Origin: Fimbriimonas planktonicus
GTDB taxonomy: Bacteria; Armatimonadota; Fimbriimonadia; Fimbriimonadales; Fimbriimonadaceae
DNA: 64,000 nucleotides
Direction of reading: 5' to 3'
NCBI GenBank assembly: GCA_965234685.1
Contig: OZ248539.1
Span: 1,302,001-1,366,000 of the forward strand
The notes below the pieces were generated by a model. The model did not search any database and had not been told where the DNA came from. It worked only from the letters and a program-made list of their open reading frames with translations. This document shows, in pieces, positions 1 to 8,260 of this stretch (the first letter of the stretch is position 1; every line of letters starts with the position of its first letter). Position numbers and translations under genes: made by a program.

Positions 1-401
1 CAGACATATACGGGCAAGGGGTTCTCAGCATCGTTGAGGTGCTGGAGACTTTGAAACAGGAGCTCAAACTCGTCTGGCGCTGGGTGTTCCCATGGCAACA
101 GACCGGCATACAACTCGGTCAGCGACACCGCAAAGGTGAGGCGGTGGTAATCAGTTCGCAGTTTCGGGAAGGCGGACTCGGGTTGAACCTGGGTGATGTA
201 CCGATTCCGCTTGGATACGGCAACGGTGAAGCGACCGACGGTTAGCGGTTCAGAAACGGCGGCCAATCTCGAGGTCGCCTTCTTAGCCCCCCGGGCCATC
301 GCGTCAACTTTGCCAAGCTCAACGGAAAGCAGGGTGAGTCGACGATCCGACTCACCCTGCTCTCTTCTGCGCAGAACCACCGCACGGATGGTTTGCTCCA
401 T
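1..401 (-). CDS. recO: DNA repair protein RecO, partial
   Basis: About 133 N-terminal residues are visible; the 3' end lies beyond the left edge of the window. RecO anneals single-stranded DNA and, with RecR and RecF, loads RecA at gaps. The visible part is the N-terminal OB-fold. It shows the family patterns VVLRRREQGESDRRLTLLS near residue 8, GKVDAMARGAKKATSRLAA, and EPLTVGRFTVAVSK, followed by the helical start of the central domain. The start is the ATG at 401, four bases after the stop of the preceding membrane-protein gene, so it is the last visible member of the glmU-prs operon. No clear Shine-Dalgarno sequence precedes it, which suits translation coupled to the upstream gene. Confidence 0.88.
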   Translation of the reverse strand, partial: MEQTIRAVVLRRREQGESDRRLTLLSVELGKVDAMARGAKKATSRLAAVSEPLTVGRFTVAVSKRNRYITQVQPESAFPKLRTDYHRLTFAVSLTELYAGLLPWEHPAPDEFELLFQSLQHLNDAENPLPVYV

Positions 402-405
402 TTTC

Positions 406-1155
406 TTATCGACCCGAAATGAACGGGAAGACGCCGTCTCGCAGCCACTCGATCCAAATGAAGTGCATTCGGTCGATGAGAAGCGTGAAGCGCATCATGA
501 CCGTACTGCCGAAGATCGCGCCGAAGCCGATCATGAGCAGGTAACGCCCCATCGTGTTGATGCCCTTGACCGCTTTGTTTTTGACTTCAAAGCTAAACAG
601 GAAGTAGCTCAACACGCTCACCACGGTGATGGTGAACAGGAAGTTGTTAACCGCTTGCGAGAAGTAGATTTGACTCTGGACCTGCGACAACTGCTCGGGT
701 GTGAGGCCATTTGTCGAAGGAACGATCAGGGAATCCCAGGTAGTGGGCAGAATCGGCTTCAGCGTCGCATCGATCTGCGGGCCGTAGGTGTTCCACCAAA
801 CCTGAACCTGCTGTCCAGACCAGAGACCAAGAATGATCCCAATTGGAATTCGGCTGATCCAGTTGTGCTTTTTGCTAAACACGAAGTAGCCCATGAGGCC
901 AAATGGGATCAACAACGCGTACGCGTACATTCCGTTGGTCGCAACCGAGCCGGTTTCGGCCGGGGTTCCGACCATCTTGTCCCACCAGTTCGCCTTTAGG
1001 GTTTCGGTCCAGAGTGCGACCATCGTCCAACCGGCGGCTAAGCCGAGGAAGACGTGCTCGAAGAACCGGTAGAACTTGTTCTCTTTCCAGAGAACGCTGT
1101 ACAGACCGATGGTCGCAATGACGCCAGCGGTGATGCGCAAGAGATCATAGTTCAC
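406..1155 (-). CDS. Polytopic membrane protein of the prs-recO cassette
   Basis: I do not recognise a named family. The 249-residue protein is very hydrophobic, with about six predicted membrane segments near residues 8-24, 32-50, 74-94, 102-116, 170-190 and 203-225. Loops are rich in Trp and Tyr. No signal peptide, catalytic motif or ATPase motif is visible. Its start overlaps the stop of the upstream gene by four bases (ATGA), and recO begins four bases after its stop, so it is surely co-translated with its neighbours. It probably forms a membrane complex with the DUF6754-like protein and the other cassette members; this is inference from gene order only. Confidence 0.75.
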   Translation of the reverse strand: MNYDLLRITAGVIATIGLYSVLWKENKFYRFFEHVFLGLAAGWTMVALWTETLKANWWDKMVGTPAETGSVATNGMYAYALLIPFGLMGYFVFSKKHNWISRIPIGIILGLWSGQQVQVWWNTYGPQIDATLKPILPTTWDSLIVPSTNGLTPEQLSQVQSQIYFSQAVNNFLFTITVVSVLSYFLFSFEVKNKAVKGINTMGRYLLMIGFGAIFGSTVMMRFTLLIDRMHFIWIEWLRDGVFPFISGR

Positions 1156-2099
1156 GACTTGTCACCTCGCTTTGCTAAGAACATTCCGACGTTGCCGAGG
1201 ATGATCATGATGATCATCAGGGCCAGAGCGTAGTGCAGGGTCGGGTAGTACCGAGTTCCCTGCCCCTTGTTGTCCGGGTCCGGGAAGCCTTCGATGGTCC
1301 CAAGCTTGTCTGACTTGATTTTGCCGGTGGCTTTATCAGGGAAGTTAACGCCCGACTCCATCAGCTGCTCAAGGTCATAAACTCCCTTCAGGCCGCCGCA
1401 GTAGCCGACAATCTGCTTCGACTGATAGAAGACCTGGGTTTCTGGAACCATGACGCCAGTGACCGCGAAGGCCAGCGGAGTTCGGCCAGAAACTCGCTCA
1501 ACGGCGAAGTTGGAGGTCTTCGACGCGGTGATGACGAGCATCAGCGGGAAGTCCTCAACTTTGGTTACACCCTGAAGAACCGGGGATTGGAATACGTCTC
1601 GCGGCGGAGAGTTGGGTGGAAAGTCTTTTCGTCCGCCGAACGCACCCTTAAGGTCGTTCGCAATTCCATTGATGGCGGCTTCCGCGTTCGGGAAGTAGCC
1701 AATGTTGACCCAGTCGTTCCATCGATCAAAGGTCGGAAGGTTCTTTCGCTTCCGCTCCATGTTCAGCTCGTTGATCGCGTCTTGAGCAACTCGAGGAGCC
1801 TGCGGGTCGGCGGCCGAGTAGATCGCGACCTTTGCCTTTCGACGGATCAGGATCTTAAAGATGCTGCGAAAAGCACCCTTGCTCTCGCCGCGAGTCGATC
1901 CGGTCCAGTCGGACATCAGCAGGACCTTGCTTCCTTCTGGCAGGGCCATGAGGGTGGCGTAGAAGTCCTTTGTCGATTCCACCGGTTCGTTCGGAACTTC
2001 GGTCGGGAAGAACAGAGGAATCGATGTCGCCAAGATCAAGATCAGATACAAGATTGGCTTCGGTAGCGACTGAAGCTTTTCTCCAAGATTTCCTTTCAT
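1152..2099 (-). CDS. Bitopic membrane protein with large soluble domain, prs-recO cassette
   Basis: Unrecognised 315-residue protein. An N-terminal membrane segment at about residues 15-32 and a C-terminal one at about 284-305 flank a soluble domain of roughly 250 residues. The soluble part has an alternating alpha/beta look: a strand KVLLMSDWTG near residue 58, a strand KVAIYSAADP near 91, and LMLVITASK near 187. This resembles a Rossmann-like or periplasmic-binding fold, but no catalytic motif can be named. The architecture (TM, soluble domain, TM) matches the DUF6754-like protein two genes upstream, so the two may be distant partners. The start overlaps the upstream stop by one base (TAATG). 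Confidence 0.75.
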   Translation of the reverse strand: MKGNLGEKLQSLPKPILYLILILATSIPLFFPTEVPNEPVESTKDFYATLMALPEGSKVLLMSDWTGSTRGESKGAFRSIFKILIRRKAKVAIYSAADPQAPRVAQDAINELNMERKRKNLPTFDRWNDWVNIGYFPNAEAAINGIANDLKGAFGGRKDFPPNSPPRDVFQSPVLQGVTKVEDFPLMLVITASKTSNFAVERVSGRTPLAFAVTGVMVPETQVFYQSKQIVGYCGGLKGVYDLEQLMESGVNFPDKATGKIKSDKLGTIEGFPDPDNKGQGTRYYPTLHYALALMIIMIILGNVGMFLAKRGDKS

Positions 2100-3013
2100 T
2101 ACGAACCACTCCCCGGCTTTTCAAGGCTCAGCCAAAGTCTCAAGCCCATGGCGAGGGCACCCAAACCAACTCCGAACTGGATGCCGCGGATGCTCGAGGT
2201 TTGGAACGTGTTCCGAATCCACTGAGCAACTTCGGTGAGCTGGAAGTTGAGAATAAACGGATTGCCGTTCGCGATTGACTTCACGTTCTCGTCCCAAACG
2301 AACGAGACCGCACCCATGAGGGAAAGAAGCACGAGCAAGGCGGCAGAGAGCAAGATGGTCGCTTCGACCGACCGAACGCGGAAGGCTCGATAGGCGGCGC
2401 TGAGAATGTAGAACGCGATGACGGAGAACATCGCCGCATCCATCTGCTGGAGCAGACCTTCGAAGAGGAAGTCTCGGCCGTACTGGGTGAAGCCCCAGTT
2501 GTCTCGGTTATCGAGCATCGCGCCCCGTTCACCGAGTCGGTCGAACCAGTCGGCATAACCGAACCAGATCATGAGGCCCATGCTGACCAGCAGCACGATG
2601 CTGAAGAAGGCGTCTTTGTGGCCCTTCGTGATCTTGGTGAGGTGGATCTTCAGGAGCGAGAAGATGCCAAGGCCGAGGAGGAATCCGGTGAGGATTTGCG
2701 TGAAGCTGACAACGACGTTGTTCGAATCGGCGAGCCAGAACGAAACGGTTTCAACCGTATTCAGCGGCATTTCACCGGGCTGGCGATCAATCGGCTTGGG
2801 CCACAGGTAAAGAAGGACCCAATAAGCACCGGAGATGAACGTGAAGAACGCAATGATTGGTTTACGCGCTCGAATTGGGGCGTAAAGAAGTCCAACCATC
2901 ACCACGAGCCCAACAACGAGCGTGATGATGAGCTTCGTCCAAAGCTCCGAAGAGTTGAATGCCTCAGACCAGAAACTGGTCGCAGGTGCCTGAGCTTGAA
3001 GGAGTGGAATCAT
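2099..3013 (-). CDS. Polytopic membrane protein of the prs-recO cassette
   Basis: Unrecognised 304-residue integral membrane protein. About seven hydrophobic segments are visible, near residues 32-50, 54-72, 103-124, 133-152, 190-210, 216-240 and 278-297. A short polar stretch with several Arg/Asp residues (FDRLGERGAMLDNRDNW, near residue 155) probably lies in a loop. There is no transporter or enzyme signature that I can name. It starts with an ATG overlapping the stop of the DUF6754-like gene by four bases. It is the largest multi-pass member of the cassette and may act as its membrane core; that role is inferred only from topology. Confidence 0.75.
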   Translation of the reverse strand: MIPLLQAQAPATSFWSEAFNSSELWTKLIITLVVGLVVMVGLLYAPIRARKPIIAFFTFISGAYWVLLYLWPKPIDRQPGEMPLNTVETVSFWLADSNNVVVSFTQILTGFLLGLGIFSLLKIHLTKITKGHKDAFFSIVLLVSMGLMIWFGYADWFDRLGERGAMLDNRDNWGFTQYGRDFLFEGLLQQMDAAMFSVIAFYILSAAYRAFRVRSVEATILLSAALLVLLSLMGAVSFVWDENVKSIANGNPFILNFQLTEVAQWIRNTFQTSSIRGIQFGVGLGALAMGLRLWLSLEKPGSGS

Positions 3014-3954
3014 TCGCCGGCCCCCTTTTCTGGGACGTAGTTTGGATCGATCGGCCGCTCAACCTTAACCTTCTCGAGCTGTGGCTTGAAGAGTTGCGAC
3101 ATGAAGGTGTCGGATTGCTTGACGCTGCGTTCCGGAATTTGGCTCCAAACGCCCTTGGTTCGCTCCCAAGTGGTTCTGCCTTGGATCTGGACGGTGTTGA
3201 GGAGGGTTCCGAGGATGATCATGAGAATGATCATCAGCTTGCTCCAGTCTTGCCCAACGAGCGAGCCAACCAAAACTGGCTGACGCGTGAGGTAGGCCGA
3301 AGCGGCATAGAACTCGTCGCCGATGAGAACGTAGTCGCAAGCGGCAATAAAGAACGGAGTCTGCGTGGTCTCCGTGGAGCTTGCCACCTGGATTGCGCCG
3401 ATGGAGTTTGCGGTTTCCGCAAAGATCAGCGACTCGGCATAGAACTCTCCCAGGAAGAAAGTTGCGGCCGTTTGTTCGCGGAGAATCAAACCGGAGACGC
3501 CAGCCGCAAAAGCGAACTGTCGGTCGGAGACGAATCGAACGGAGTCTGGATCGTAGCGATCAGCGACGCCTTCCGACTGGTACACGTCCCGAATCGTTTC
3601 CTGGGCGTAGGTGTAAACCGCAGCGTTGTAGCAGCACAGGAGGATCGGGTTTGCGAAGCGGGCGGCAATGCGGCTGACGTAGGCGAAAATGTTAACGGCC
3701 TGAACCGCAATCGCGTTGATGGTGTCGCTTAGACCCGGAACCATCAAAACGGGCTTGCCCATTTCGGTGGCGCGTCCAATAGCTTCGTCAATGGCGTTGA
3801 GGCCAGCGATTCGTCGAATGTACAGATCTTTCCCGCCACGGGCACGGCGAATGTTCAGCAGGACAAAGGCGGCCACAAGTAGCGTCATGAAGACGCCAAA
3901 CCAGCCAGTGTCACGGTACTGATCGCCGATGTAGACCTGAGAAAGCGGCATCAT
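3010..3954 (-). CDS. DUF6754-like membrane protein
   Basis: The 314-residue protein resembles the uncharacterised DUF6754 family known from Chloroflexota and relatives, judged from the motif RRIAGLNAIDEAIGRATEMG near residues 46-66 followed by GKPVLMVPG. An N-terminal membrane segment lies at about 18-36 and a C-terminal one at about 246-262, enclosing a soluble alpha/beta domain. A conserved-looking GEFYAESLIFAETANSIGA stretch sits near residue 169. No function is established for the family. The gene overlaps the preceding 3951-4220 gene and the following one by four bases each. The family call rests on memory of the motif, not on a search. Confidence 0.72.
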   Translation of the reverse strand: MMPLSQVYIGDQYRDTGWFGVFMTLLVAAFVLLNIRRARGGKDLYIRRIAGLNAIDEAIGRATEMGKPVLMVPGLSDTINAIAVQAVNIFAYVSRIAARFANPILLCCYNAAVYTYAQETIRDVYQSEGVADRYDPDSVRFVSDRQFAFAAGVSGLILREQTAATFFLGEFYAESLIFAETANSIGAIQVASSTETTQTPFFIAACDYVLIGDEFYAASAYLTRQPVLVGSLVGQDWSKLMIILMIILGTLLNTVQIQGRTTWERTKGVWSQIPERSVKQSDTFMSQLFKPQLEKVKVERPIDPNYVPEKGAGE

Positions 3955-4220
3955 TGCTTATCACTCTCCTGAGGCAACTCTAGTTTTTTCATCAGTCGTT
4001 CAATGTTCTCCGGTTTCGAAAGAACCCTAGTGTAATCGTTAACATTGTCAAAGCCAAGAAACGGGACGAGGAAAGGAGCAAAAACGACCCCCGCACTTCC
4101 GGCAATTCCAGCGAGAGGCTTGTGCATTTCAAGCGCCATCACCGCGGGTACCTCCATTTTCTTCGAGCGGATTTTGGTTGCGATCTTCTCCAACAGCTGC
4201 TCCGTGCCCTCCTCGGACAT
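3951..4220 (-). CDS. Small conserved-looking protein of the prs-recO cassette
   Basis: Small protein of about 89 residues. It has a short charged amphipathic N-terminus, a central Gly/Ala/Pro-rich hydrophobic stretch (HKPLAGIAGSAGVVFAPF) that could be one membrane segment, and a charged C-terminal helix. I prefer the ATG at 4220 because GGGAGG stands 5 bases in front of it; an in-frame ATG at 4244 lacks such a site and would add eight residues. The reading frame overlaps the 3' part of the 4129-4671 frame by about 90-115 bases. The stop overlaps the start of the DUF6754-like gene by four bases. Function unknown. Confidence 0.65.
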   Translation of the reverse strand: MSEEGTEQLLEKIATKIRSKKMEVPAVMALEMHKPLAGIAGSAGVVFAPFLVPFLGFDNVNDYTRVLSKPENIERLMKKLELPQESDKQ

Positions 4221-4671
4221 CTCCTCCTCCCAAAAATCCGACATCTTTTTGAACTCGATCCTTCACGTACGCGAGAACCGCATCCCGATTATCCCCCGAG
4301 ACGTTTAACCAGACTCCCCGTGTCTCGTCTAATCGAGTTTCCTGCCCAAAAGGCGAGAGATGAATCCGGTCCTCGAAGACCCTCACCTTCTTCACCGCTT
4401 CCCACTCCATGCTGGAAACTCCGAGGAGCACGCCAGCCGAAGCCGATTTCTCGTCGAGCCGGTACTTTACCGGCAAAAACATCGGGACGACAGTGGTGGC
4501 TACCAGCGCACTACCGACGAGACCCAAAACGAGCTCTCGAACCGACAGGCCCCAGACCAGCGGAAGCAAGATTCCAAGGCCGGTAACGACTTTCTTTCCG
4601 GTTCCGCTGGCGCGGGGTGCGGTCTGCCAGACCAGCGGCTTCAGGCTAGCGCCAGTCTCCAAACAGCTCAC
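4129..4671 (-). CDS. Membrane protein with PH-like segment, prs-recO cassette
   Basis: Open frame of 180 codons directly after prs, overlapping its last 26 bases. Residues 25-65 carry two hydrophobic segments (VVTGLGILLPLVWGLSV and LVGSALVATTVVPMFLPV). They are followed by a beta-rich part (EAVKKVRVFEDRIHLSPFG, ETRGVWLNVSGDNRDAVLAYV) that looks like a small bPH or PH-like domain. After about residue 140 the sequence becomes Gly/Arg-rich and protein-unlike, and there it overlaps the next gene in another frame. The real protein may therefore be shorter, or joined to the next frame by a frameshift. The start is uncertain; no good ribosome binding site is seen. Confidence 0.6.
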   Translation of the reverse strand: MSCLETGASLKPLVWQTAPRASGTGKKVVTGLGILLPLVWGLSVRELVLGLVGSALVATTVVPMFLPVKYRLDEKSASAGVLLGVSSMEWEAVKKVRVFEDRIHLSPFGQETRLDETRGVWLNVSGDNRDAVLAYVKDRVQKDVGFLGGGDVRGGHGAAVGEDRNQNPLEENGGTRGDGA

Positions 4672-5617
4672 TCACCGATTCATTACAGTGAATGCGTCGA
4701 ATCGCATCAGCCAGCAACTGCGCGCTCGGCAAAACCGTCAGCTTCGGGAACATCTTTTCGGGCGTCATCGGGATCGTGTCGAGACAGACAACCTTGCTCA
4801 GTGGCGAATCTTGTAGTCGGATCGATGCCGCTCGGCTGAAGACCGGGTGGGTACAGCATGCGATGACGTCCTTGGCGCCTCGGTCGAGGAGCGCTTGCGC
4901 GCCGCTGACGATGCTGCCGCCGGTGTCGATCATGTCGTCGATCATGATGCAGTTCTTGCCCACGAAGTCGCCGACGATTTCGACCACTTCAACCGCATTG
5001 GGTCGTGGTCGGCGCTTGTTGATGACAACCAAGCTACCGTTGAGCATCTTTGCCAGAGCCGAAGCTCGGCCTACGCCAGCGACGTCTGGGCTGACGACGA
5101 CGACATCGTCTCGGTCTTTGTATCCAAGCTCGATGAAGTGGCGACCGAGGATCGGGAATCCGTACAGGTGGTCTACCGGGATGTTGAAGAAGCCCTGAAT
5201 CTGCTCGGCGTGCAGGTCAATTGCGACAACCCGGCTGGCTCCGCAAGCTTCGATGATGTCGGCGACGAGTCGGGCCGTGATCGGCTCGCGTGGCTTGATC
5301 TTCTTATCTTGTCTCGCGTATCCGTAGTACGGCATGACGACGGTGATGTTGCGGGCGGAGGCACGACGGAACGCATCGAGCATGATGAACAGCTCCATGC
5401 AGTTGTCGTTCGTCGGGGCGCATGTCGGCTGAATCAGGAAGATGTCGTTGCCACGCGCCGACTCCTCGATCATGATGCGGATTTCGCCGTCGGCGAAACG
5501 GTCGGTCATCAAGTTCCCGAGGGGAATGTCTAAGTTCTCGGCTACTTTGTGAGCCAGCTCTGGGTGGGCATTCCCAGAGAACAATTTCATTTTTGATAGA
5601 TCGTAATCGTTGCTCAC
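4646..5617 (-). CDS. prs: Ribose-phosphate pyrophosphokinase
   Basis: Makes phosphoribosyl pyrophosphate from ribose 5-phosphate and ATP for nucleotide, His and Trp synthesis. The product of about 323 residues matches the family along its whole length: KLFSGNAHPELA at the N-terminus, DRFADGEIRI, a PYYGYARQDKK flexible-loop motif, ITARLVADIIEACG, DLHAEQIQGFF, and the PRPP-binding loop IMIDDMIDTGGS. The chosen start is the GTG at 5617, which overlaps the glmU stop (GTGA) and has an AAGGAAAAG-like site in front. A longer in-frame ATG at 5659 would add 14 non-family residues inside glmU. Lying directly behind glmU is a common arrangement. Confidence 0.95.
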   Translation of the reverse strand: MSNDYDLSKMKLFSGNAHPELAHKVAENLDIPLGNLMTDRFADGEIRIMIEESARGNDIFLIQPTCAPTNDNCMELFIMLDAFRRASARNITVVMPYYGYARQDKKIKPREPITARLVADIIEACGASRVVAIDLHAEQIQGFFNIPVDHLYGFPILGRHFIELGYKDRDDVVVVSPDVAGVGRASALAKMLNGSLVVINKRRPRPNAVEVVEIVGDFVGKNCIMIDDMIDTGGSIVSGAQALLDRGAKDVIACCTHPVFSRAASIRLQDSPLSKVVCLDTIPMTPEKMFPKLTVLPSAQLLADAIRRIHCNESVSELFGDWR

Positions 5618-7002
5618 TGTTCTTTTCCTTGCCGAATGCCGCGCCACCGAGTGGCCCAACCATCTTTGTTTTCTTGTCTTGAACGACCGAACGCACCGGC
5701 GTCGCTCGGGACATCTTTGTTAATCACGCTACCTGCCGCGATGATCGCCGCGTCACCGATGCTGACCGGAGCGATGAGGGTGGAATTGGTTCCGATGAAG
5801 GCCCCCTTGCCGATCTGGGTTCGGTGCTTCGCGAAGCCATCGTAGTTGCAGGTGATCGTGCCCGCTCCGATGTTGGTGTATTCGCCGACGGTCGCATCGC
5901 CGATATACGACAGGTGAGCCACGCTCACCTTTTCGTCTAGGCGTGAATTCTTGATCTCGACGAAGTTGCCGAGCTTGACCTTCGGCCCGATGTCGGCGCC
6001 GTTTCGAAGCGTGGCGTATGGTCCGATTCGCACCATGTCGGCGACCTTGGAGTCGAAGACGACGCTGTGGTGGACTTGTGAACCGCTTCCGACTTGAGAA
6101 TCTTTGATTCGGATGTTCGGTCCGATCTCGCAGTTGGAACCGATGACGGTTTTTCCTTCTAGGTGACTGTCTGGAAAGACGATGGTGTCTTTCCCGATTT
6201 CTACGTCAAGGCCGATGTAGACGCTTGTTGGGTCGATCATCGTGACCCCGTTTCGCATGTGGCGCTCGTTGATGCGATTGCGAAGGACTGAAGAGGCACC
6301 GGCGAGTTGAACTCGGTCGTTGACGCCGGTGAAGAGCGCGAAGTCGTCGTAAAGTTCGGTGATGACGACGTCTCCTTCGGCGGACATGATGCCGGGGATA
6401 TCGGTTAGGTAGTACTCGCCTTGCGCGTTATTGGGCTGAAGCTTGGGGAGCGTCGCTCGGAGCCGGGCGGCGTCGAAGGCGTAGACCGAGACGCAGACTT
6501 CGTCGAGCTTCTTCTGCTCGGGGGTCGCGTCTTTCTCTTCGATAATTCCCGAGAATCGGCCGTTGTCCCACAGAACTCGGCCGTAACCGAATGGATCGGG
6601 GAGTCGGACGGTGGCGACCACCGCGCTGGCATTGTCTTTGGCTTGAGCGGTGACGAGGGCCGAAAGCGCTTCGCCGGTCATGAGCGGAGTGTCTCCGGAA
6701 GAGATGATTACCGGACCTTCCCAGTCTTCAAGGCACGTCATGCCGACTCGCGCGGCGTCGCCGGTTCCCTGCGGCGGGTCTTGAACGGCGTATTCGTAGG
6801 CGTCGCCGAGTCGGGCTCGGACTTGCTCTGCGCCGTGGCCGATGACCACGACGATTTTCGAGACGCCGGCTTCTCGCATGGCCCGAGCCACGAGCTCCAC
6901 CATCGGCACACCGCACACCTCGTGCAGAACTTTCGGAATCTCCGACTTCATGCGGGTGCCTTTTCCGGCGGCGAGGATGATGCCAGCAACTTGGTTAGCC
7001 AT
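5614..7002 (-). CDS. glmU: Bifunctional UDP-N-acetylglucosamine pyrophosphorylase / glucosamine-1-phosphate N-acetyltransferase
   Basis: Two-domain enzyme making UDP-GlcNAc for peptidoglycan and lipopolysaccharide. The N-terminal nucleotidyltransferase domain has GIILAAGKGTRMKS at residue 7 and IPKVLHEVCG. The C-terminal left-handed beta-helix has hexapeptide repeats ending in the acetyltransferase motif GAGTITCNYDG and IGKGAFIGTNSTLIAPV. Length is about 462 residues, normal for GlmU. I prefer the ATG at 7002 because the family starts about ten residues before LAAGKGTRM; the ATG at 7044 would leave almost no promoter space to the divergent upp. It is the first gene of the long minus-strand operon that ends in recO. 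Confidence 0.95.
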   Translation of the reverse strand: MANQVAGIILAAGKGTRMKSEIPKVLHEVCGVPMVELVARAMREAGVSKIVVVIGHGAEQVRARLGDAYEYAVQDPPQGTGDAARVGMTCLEDWEGPVIISSGDTPLMTGEALSALVTAQAKDNASAVVATVRLPDPFGYGRVLWDNGRFSGIIEEKDATPEQKKLDEVCVSVYAFDAARLRATLPKLQPNNAQGEYYLTDIPGIMSAEGDVVITELYDDFALFTGVNDRVQLAGASSVLRNRINERHMRNGVTMIDPTSVYIGLDVEIGKDTIVFPDSHLEGKTVIGSNCEIGPNIRIKDSQVGSGSQVHHSVVFDSKVADMVRIGPYATLRNGADIGPKVKLGNFVEIKNSRLDEKVSVAHLSYIGDATVGEYTNIGAGTITCNYDGFAKHRTQIGKGAFIGTNSTLIAPVSIGDAAIIAAGSVINKDVPSDAGAFGRSRQENKDGWATRWRGIRQGKEQ

Positions 7003-7082
7003 AGGAAGGAGTCCATTTTGACCGGTTCGCGACCGATCCGACAAGCAAAGCCGAAAATAGGCAAACGTGGGAGAATAGGGAC

Positions 7083-7703
7083 ATGTCGCTGCACGTGTTG
7101 CAACACCCCCTTGCTGGCCATTTGCTAGCCGAACTTCGCAACAAAGTCACGCGCCCGACGGAGTTTCGACGTGCAACGAATCAGCTGACGACGCTCCTTG
7201 CCATCGAAGCCACGCGGGATCTTCGGGTGCGAACGGAAACGATCGAAACACCGATGCAAGCGACGGAGGCTAACGTTTTGGATCAGGCGATCGCGGTAGT
7301 GCCGGTTCTTCGCGCGGGATTGGGGATGCTGGCGCCGTTTACCGAGCTTTTTCCGGAAGTTGCGGTGGGCTACATTGGCTTGGAGCGATGCGAGGAAACG
7401 GCGGTTGCGCGGCGTTACTACCAAAAGCTGCCGAACCTGAGCGGGAAGTTTGCCCTTTGCATCGATCCGATGCTGGCGACCGGCGGCAGCGCGAGTCAGG
7501 CGATTAGTTTTATCAAGGAAGCGGGGGCCAGTCGAGTGACCATGGTTTGCATCGTGGCGGCTCCGGAAGGGGTTGAGACGCTGACTAAGCATCATCCGGA
7601 TGTTGAGATTTATTCGGCGGCCCTGGATGAAAGGCTCGACGAGCGCAAGTACATCTTGCCGGGGCTTGGCGATTTTGGCGACCGACTGTTCGCTACGCTT
7701 TGA
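7083..7703 (+). CDS. upp: Uracil phosphoribosyltransferase
   Basis: Salvages uracil to UMP using PRPP, the product of the nearby prs. The 206-residue length is standard. Diagnostic stretches are HPLAGHLLAELRNKVT at the N-terminus, VVPVLRAGLGMLAPF near residue 75, and the PRPP-binding loop CIDPMLATGGSASQAI near residue 125, followed by VCIVAAPEGVE. It is transcribed divergently from glmU with about 80 bases between the starts. Its last 11 bases overlap the convergent acetyltransferase gene. The ATG is preceded by AGGGAC, a weak ribosome binding site. Confidence 0.95.
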   Translation: MSLHVLQHPLAGHLLAELRNKVTRPTEFRRATNQLTTLLAIEATRDLRVRTETIETPMQATEANVLDQAIAVVPVLRAGLGMLAPFTELFPEVAVGYIGLERCEETAVARRYYQKLPNLSGKFALCIDPMLATGGSASQAISFIKEAGASRVTMVCIVAAPEGVETLTKHHPDVEIYSAALDERLDERKYILPGLGDFGDRLFATL

Positions 7704-8238
7704 CCTGCGTCGATTCCCACGATTCTCGCGTCAGATACACGATGTTCTCGTCGCGATACTGACCATTTTTCCAAGCAATCTTTGGCAAACAACCGCATGG
7801 CAGAAAGCCCACTTTCTCAAGCATACGGCCACTAGCAAAATTTCCTTCGAACCAACTGCTGAAAAGTACCCGCAGGTTCAACTCCTGAAACGCGTAGGCA
7901 GATCTCACTCGCACGACATCCGAGCCGTACCCCATGGACCAATGCTCCGGGCCGAGAACCGTACCGGCATATGCAGTCCGATTCGGCCAGTCAATCCTAA
8001 ACAATGAGGTGGAGCCGATGTGCTCCCCTTCCAAAGTCTCAACCGCAAAACGAATCTCGCGATCTGTCGGAGCAATATCAAACCAAGCCAGTTCCGACTC
8101 TCTCGTCATCGGCATTGTCGGCACACCCAGGAATCTAAGAACATCTGGGTCGTTGAACCATCGTAAAAAGTTCTCTAGATGCTTCTCCCGGTCCAGCGGA
8201 ACTAACTGTACTCGCTCACCTTTCCAACCATAGCCCAT
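7693..8238 (-). CDS. GNAT family N-acetyltransferase (RimJ/RimL-like)
   Basis: A 181-residue protein with the acetyl-CoA-dependent GNAT fold. It starts with the RimJ/L-type GERVQLVPLDREKHLENFLRW, has a central strand pair with GSTSLFRIDWPNRTAYAGTV, the region GPEHWSMGYGSDVVR in place of the usual QxxGxG/A acetyl-CoA loop, and the C-terminal NFASGRMLEKVGF typical of the family. The substrate cannot be told; relatives acetylate ribosomal-protein N-termini or small amines. It is convergent with upp (11-base overlap) and divergent from yggS. Confidence 0.85.
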   Translation of the reverse strand: MGYGWKGERVQLVPLDREKHLENFLRWFNDPDVLRFLGVPTMPMTRESELAWFDIAPTDREIRFAVETLEGEHIGSTSLFRIDWPNRTAYAGTVLGPEHWSMGYGSDVVRVRSAYAFQELNLRVLFSSWFEGNFASGRMLEKVGFLPCGCLPKIAWKNGQYRDENIVYLTRESWESTQVKA

Positions 8239-8260
8239 ACCGGATTATACTAAAAAATCT

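Noticed and set aside
329..360. Perfect 13-base inverted repeat that looks like a terminator
   Set aside because: It lies inside recO codons 14-25, whose translation matches the family without interruption, and it is not followed by a T run on either strand.
193..999. 268-codon plus-strand frame over recO and the first membrane-protein gene
   Set aside because: Arg/His/Asp-rich composition typical of an antisense shadow; both minus-strand genes fit families or topology much better.
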